The notes below the pieces were generated by a model. It saw only the letters and a list, made by a program, of their open reading frames with translations. It ran no database searches and was not told the origin of the DNA. This document shows positions 5,953 through 9,713 of a stretch of 9,713 nucleotides of DNA, piece after piece. Position 1 is the stretch's first letter. Each line of letters opens with the position of its first letter. This DNA is from an uncultured beta proteobacterium (GTDB taxonomy: Bacteria > Pseudomonadota > Gammaproteobacteria > Burkholderiales > Burkholderiaceae_C), in NCBI GenBank assembly GCA_903834645.1, contig CAILKA010000057.1:1-9713 (forward strand). Reading direction: 5' to 3'. The translations under genes and the position numbers were made by a program.

Positions 5953-6863
5953 AGACGCTGCCGCACCGCCTTCCCCGGCTGTCGCCGCGCTGGGCGCCCT
6001 ATGTCTTCATCAGTCCCTTCCTGATCCTGTTCGCGGTGTTCGGGGTCTTCCCCTTGCTCTTCTCCCTGTACCTGGCCTTCCAGTCCTGGGAGCCCACCAG
6101 CGGGCTGGGCTCGATGAGCTTCGTGGGGCTGGAGAACTTCAGCTTCGCCTGGCAGGACGAGTGGTTCTGGAAGTCGCTGAAGAACACGCTCTGGCTGGCG
6201 ACGGCTTCGGGGGTGCCCCAGCACCTGGTGGCGATACCGCTGGCAGTCTTCATCCACCAGTCCTTCAAGAGCCTGCGCGACGGCGTGGTGGGTGCCTACT
6301 TCCTGCCCTACATCACCTCGACGGTGGCCATCGCCATCATGTTCAGCTCGCTGTTCTCGAAGGACTTCGGCCTCGTCAACGCGGCGCTGCACCAGCTCTT
6401 CGGGATCGAACACGTGGACTGGCTGGGCCGTGCCGAGAACGTCAAGCCGGCCATCGCCCTGGTCGTGTTCTGGCGCTACCTGGGCTTCAACGTGGTGCTC
6501 TACCTGGCCGCGCTGCAGACCATCCCCAAGGACCTGTACGAGGCGGCCACGATGGATGGAGCCGGCCGCTGGCAGCAGTTCTGGTTCATCACGCTGCCCA
6601 ACCTGAAGCCCATGATCTTCTTCGGCGTGACGCTCAGCGTGATCGGCGGGCTGCAGCTCTTCGAGGAGCCCTTCATCCTGACCGGCGGGCGCGGCGGCAT
6701 CGACCAGTCCGGCCTGACCTCCGCCGTCTACCTCTACCGCATGGCCTTCGACTTCAACGACTTCGGCGGCGCCAGCGCCATGTCGTGGCTGCTGTTCGCC
6801 GTGGTGGCTGTGCTTACCTGGCTGACGAACCGGGCCTTCCGCGGCCGGGGCACGGGTGCCTGA
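5949..6863 (+). CDS. Sugar ABC transporter permease 1 (MalF/UgpA-like, CUT1)
   Basis: Inner-membrane permease of 304 residues. Six hydrophobic segments are visible at about 17-41, 80-103, 112-137, 168-190, 221-243 and 275-297. The cytoplasmic EAA loop that contacts the ATPase is E198-A-A-T-M-D-G, running to I214-T-L-P217, as expected for binding-protein-dependent importers. The N terminus is short, without the extra periplasmic domain of enteric MalF. An AGGG at 5938-5941 may act as ribosome binding site, and the ATG overlaps the stop of the binding-protein gene by 4 bases. It should pair with the following permease to form the channel. Confidence 0.94.
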   Translation: MKTLPHRLPRLSPRWAPYVFISPFLILFAVFGVFPLLFSLYLAFQSWEPTSGLGSMSFVGLENFSFAWQDEWFWKSLKNTLWLATASGVPQHLVAIPLAVFIHQSFKSLRDGVVGAYFLPYITSTVAIAIMFSSLFSKDFGLVNAALHQLFGIEHVDWLGRAENVKPAIALVVFWRYLGFNVVLYLAALQTIPKDLYEAATMDGAGRWQQFWFITLPNLKPMIFFGVTLSVIGGLQLFEEPFILTGGRGGIDQSGLTSAVYLYRMAFDFNDFGGASAMSWLLFAVVAVLTWLTNRAFRGRGTGA

Positions 6864-6864
6864 G

Positions 6865-7707
6865 ATGGTCGCCACCGCTGTGCCCGCCGCGCGCGCAATG
6901 GCTCCCTGGGCCGCCCGGCTCCTGGTGCTGGCTGGCGCCCTCATCATGCTGGCGCCCTTTTTCTTCATGTTCGTCTTCGCCACGCACTCACGAACGGCGA
7001 TCTTCAACATGCCCCCGCCCCTGTGGTTCGGCGGCGACTTGCTGGACAACCTGGGCATCCTCACGACCCGCCTACCCTTCTGGCGCAACCTCGGCTGGAG
7101 CGTCTATGTGGCGCTGGCCTCCACGGCGCTCACGCTGCTGTTCTGCTCGATGGCGGGCTATGCCTTCGCACTGATGGAGTTCCGGTTCAAGAAGGTGCTG
7201 TTCACGCTCGTGATGGCCACGATGCTGCTGCCATCGTTCATGAACATGATCCCCACCTTCCTGATCATGGATGCGCTGGGCTGGATCGACGAGCACCGAG
7301 GGCTGTACATCCCGGGGGCAGCCAGTGCCTTCGGCATCGTCCTCGTGCGCCAGTTCGCCACCAGCGCCATTCCGCGCGAGCTGATCGAGGCCGCCCGGAT
7401 GGACGGCTGCGGCGAGTTCGCGATCTACTGGCGCATCGTGCTGCCGCTGCTCAAGCCGGCCCTGGGCACGCTCGGCCTGATCACCTTCATCGGCTCGTGG
7501 AACAACTTCATCGGGCCGCTGATCGTGATGCGCAGTGCCGAGAACTACACCCTGCCCCTGGCACTGCGCAGCCTGCAAAGCCCGGTCAACACCGAGTGGG
7601 GCGCGCTGATGGCCGGATCGGCCATCGCCACGATTCCGCTGCTCATCCTCTTCCTCGTGTCGTCGCGCCAGCTCATCGCCGGCCTGACCACAGGCGCCAT
7701 CAAGTGA
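6865..7707 (+). CDS. Sugar ABC transporter permease 2 (MalG/UgpE-like, CUT1)
   Basis: Second inner-membrane permease, 280 residues. Hydrophobic segments lie at about 15-37, 77-102, 110-134, 147-165, 200-222 and 247-270. The EAA loop is E175-A-A-R-M-D-G through I-V-L-P194, followed by the typical FIGSWNNFIGPL segment of MalG-like subunits. The ATG is one base after the previous stop (TGAGATG), so translation is probably coupled; a GTG at 6856 in the same frame would overlap permease 1 and is less likely. The protein ends TTGAIK, similar to the usual C-terminal tail of this subunit class. Confidence 0.94.
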   Translation: MVATAVPAARAMAPWAARLLVLAGALIMLAPFFFMFVFATHSRTAIFNMPPPLWFGGDLLDNLGILTTRLPFWRNLGWSVYVALASTALTLLFCSMAGYAFALMEFRFKKVLFTLVMATMLLPSFMNMIPTFLIMDALGWIDEHRGLYIPGAASAFGIVLVRQFATSAIPRELIEAARMDGCGEFAIYWRIVLPLLKPALGTLGLITFIGSWNNFIGPLIVMRSAENYTLPLALRSLQSPVNTEWGALMAGSAIATIPLLILFLVSSRQLIAGLTTGAIK

Positions 7708-7730
7708 AGCCTTCAACTGCCCGAGCCACC

Positions 7731-9086
7731 ATGCCCTTGCCCGAAACGCTCGCCCACCGATTCCCCGCCGACTTCATCTGGGGCGTGGCCACCAGTTCCT
7801 TCCAGATCGAGGGGGCCGCACGCGAGGATGGCAAGGGCGAGTCCATCTGGGATCGCTTCTGCCAGGCGCCTGACGCCATCCTGGATGCGAGCAATGGTGA
7901 CGTGGCCTGCGACCACTACCACCGCCTGGACAGCGACCTCGACCTGATCGCCTCGCTGGGCGTCACGGCCTACCGGTTCTCGGTGTCGTGGCCGCGCGTG
8001 CAACCCAAGGGAGCGGGCACCTGGAACGCCAAGGGCCTGGACTTCTACGAGCGCCTCGTCGACGGTCTGGCCCGGCGTGGCATCCAGGCCCACCTGACCC
8101 TGAACCACTGGGACCTCCCGCAGGCCCTGCAGGACCGAGGGGGCTGGACCGAACGCGACACGATGTCGCGCTTCGTCGACTACGCGCTCGCCATGAATCG
8201 CCGCCTGGGCGATCGCGTCGCTGCGATCACCACCCACAACGAGCCTTGGGTGATCGCGGTGCTGGGGCATGAGCAAGGCAACTTCGCGCCTGGCCTCAAG
8301 AGCCGCAAGACGGCGCTGCAGGTGGCGCACCACCTGCTGGTCAGCCACGGGATGGCGGTGCAGGCCCTGCGGGCCGATGGATGCCGCTCGCAGCTGGGCA
8401 TCGTGCTGAACCTCTCCCCGATGGTGCCGGCCACCGACTCGCCGCAGGACCACGCCGCCGCGCTGAAGGCCGATGCCGCCGGCCGGCGCTGGTACACCGA
8501 CCCGCTGTTCCTCGGGGCGTACCCGCAGGAGGTGATGGCCGAGCTCGGCGCCGACGCGCCGGTCATCCATCCCGGGGACATGGCACACATCGCCGCCCCC
8601 ATCGACTACCTGGGCGTGAACTACTACACCCGGCAGGTCATCAGCGCCGGCGAGCCCTTCGACAACAAGACCAGCGGCCTGCCGCTCACGGAAATGGGCT
8701 GGGAGGTCTATGCCCGCGGGCTGACCGACCTGCTGCTGCTGCTGCACCGGGACTACCAGCTGCCCGATGTGCTGATCACGGAAAACGGCGGGGCCTTCAA
8801 GGACCCGCTGAGCGACGGCCGCGTGCAGGATGCCGACCGCGTCGACTACCTGCGCACGCACATCGCCGCCGTCGCCGACGCGCGCGACCAGGGCGTGCCG
8901 ATGCGCGGCTACATGGTGTGGAGCCTGATGGACAACTTCGAGTGGTCCAGCGGCTACACCAAGCGCTTCGGCATCGTGCACGTGGATTACGCCACCCAGA
9001 CACGCACCCTCAAGGACAGCGCGCTCTGGTACCGCGACTTCCTCCGGGCGTGCCGCGGCCCGCAACCCGTGGGTGCCGGAGCCTGA
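7731..9086 (+). CDS. Glycoside hydrolase family 1 beta-glucosidase/beta-glycosidase
   Basis: Cytoplasmic retaining beta-glycosidase of 451 residues, the usual length for a bacterial GH1. It would release glucose, or another sugar, from the non-reducing end of imported beta-linked di- or oligosaccharides. Visible family features: FIWGVATSSFQIEGA near the start, with Q25 binding the glycone; LNHWDLP with H126; the acid/base E171 in THNEPW; the nucleophile E351 in ITENGG; and FEW (E404-W405), which contacts the glycone hydroxyls. There is no signal peptide, so the substrate must be imported first. The ATG at 7731 fits family N termini; an in-frame GTG at 7704 overlaps the permease stop (GTGA) and would add nine residues. 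It lies between the permeases and the ATPase gene, one base before the latter. Cellobiose is the default guess; beta-galactoside, beta-fucoside or aryl-glucoside activity cannot be excluded. Confidence 0.95.
   Translation: MPLPETLAHRFPADFIWGVATSSFQIEGAAREDGKGESIWDRFCQAPDAILDASNGDVACDHYHRLDSDLDLIASLGVTAYRFSVSWPRVQPKGAGTWNAKGLDFYERLVDGLARRGIQAHLTLNHWDLPQALQDRGGWTERDTMSRFVDYALAMNRRLGDRVAAITTHNEPWVIAVLGHEQGNFAPGLKSRKTALQVAHHLLVSHGMAVQALRADGCRSQLGIVLNLSPMVPATDSPQDHAAALKADAAGRRWYTDPLFLGAYPQEVMAELGADAPVIHPGDMAHIAAPIDYLGVNYYTRQVISAGEPFDNKTSGLPLTEMGWEVYARGLTDLLLLLHRDYQLPDVLITENGGAFKDPLSDGRVQDADRVDYLRTHIAAVADARDQGVPMRGYMVWSLMDNFEWSSGYTKRFGIVHVDYATQTRTLKDSALWYRDFLRACRGPQPVGAGA
9078..9081 (+). promoter_or_regulatory. 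Ribosome binding site of the ATPase gene
   Basis: GGAG lies 6 bases before the ATG at 9088, inside the last codons of the GH1 gene. It supports that start and tight translational linkage between the two genes. Confidence 0.6.
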
Positions 9087-9087
9087 G

Positions 9088-9713
<626 letters not shown>

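Noticed and set aside
5586..7088. 500-codon minus-strand frame opposite the binding protein and permease 1, and a 536-codon one at 7713-9323 opposite GH1
   Set aside because: Both cross boundaries of well-supported genes on the other strand and have low-complexity, histidine/arginine/glutamine-rich translations typical of shadow frames.
8229..8249. THNEPW at the GH1 acid/base site as an unusual active-site variant
   Set aside because: The essential Asn-Glu-Pro is intact and the residue before it varies among GH1 enzymes; from memory, histidine is common in bacterial members, so it is not evidence of altered chemistry.
8729..8746. Short CTG trinucleotide run in the GH1 gene
   Set aside because: It encodes a leucine-rich helix (LLLLLH) with the preferred leucine codon of a high-GC genome; too short to be a meaningful repeat.

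Overview
The window is a compact carbohydrate-uptake locus from a Gram-negative, high-GC proteobacterium. The outer-membrane receptor is of the Xanthomonas/Caulobacter TonB-dependent type. Together with the GC-rich codon use and the ATGA/TGAGATG gene junctions, it fits Burkholderiales-type beta-proteobacteria, xanthomonads or caulobacters; the sequence does not settle which. I see no mobile element, CRISPR array, tRNA or rRNA.

Layout: (1) positions 1-151 are a short edge region with two GC-rich hairpins and an undecided fragment of a neighbouring gene. (2) A large TonB-dependent receptor lies on the minus strand (152-3124). (3) A divergent intergenic region (3125-3362) carries a sigma-70-like promoter for the receptor and two copies of a 14-bp palindromic operator. 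(4) A LacI-family regulator follows on the plus strand (3363-4427). (5) A near-consensus sigma-70 promoter (4454-4482) abuts a third, perfect copy of the same palindrome (4483-4498). (6) A tightly packed operon then encodes a sugar-binding protein with a Tat-like signal, two CUT1-type permeases, a cytoplasmic GH1 beta-glycosidase, and an MsmK/MalK/UgpC-type ATPase that runs off the right edge.

How it probably works: the receptor brings a beta-linked di- or oligosaccharide (cellobiose-like is the default guess from GH1) across the outer membrane using TonB energy. The binding protein captures it in the periplasm, the two permeases plus the ATPase import it intact, and the GH1 enzyme hydrolyses it in the cytoplasm. 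The LacI protein, encoded between the two transcription units, is the obvious candidate for binding TGAAAGCGCTTTCA-type sites at both promoters and repressing both until an inducer is present. The gene order binding protein - permease - permease - glycosidase - ATPase matches the known aglEFGAK plan for alpha-glucosides, with GH1 in the hydrolase position.

Overall this is a coherent and fairly conventional sugar-utilisation locus. The most notable points are the clean operator/promoter architecture, the route from outer membrane to cytoplasm under one local regulator, and start-codon traps created by the operator sequence itself. I did not find evidence for a wholly new kind of system.
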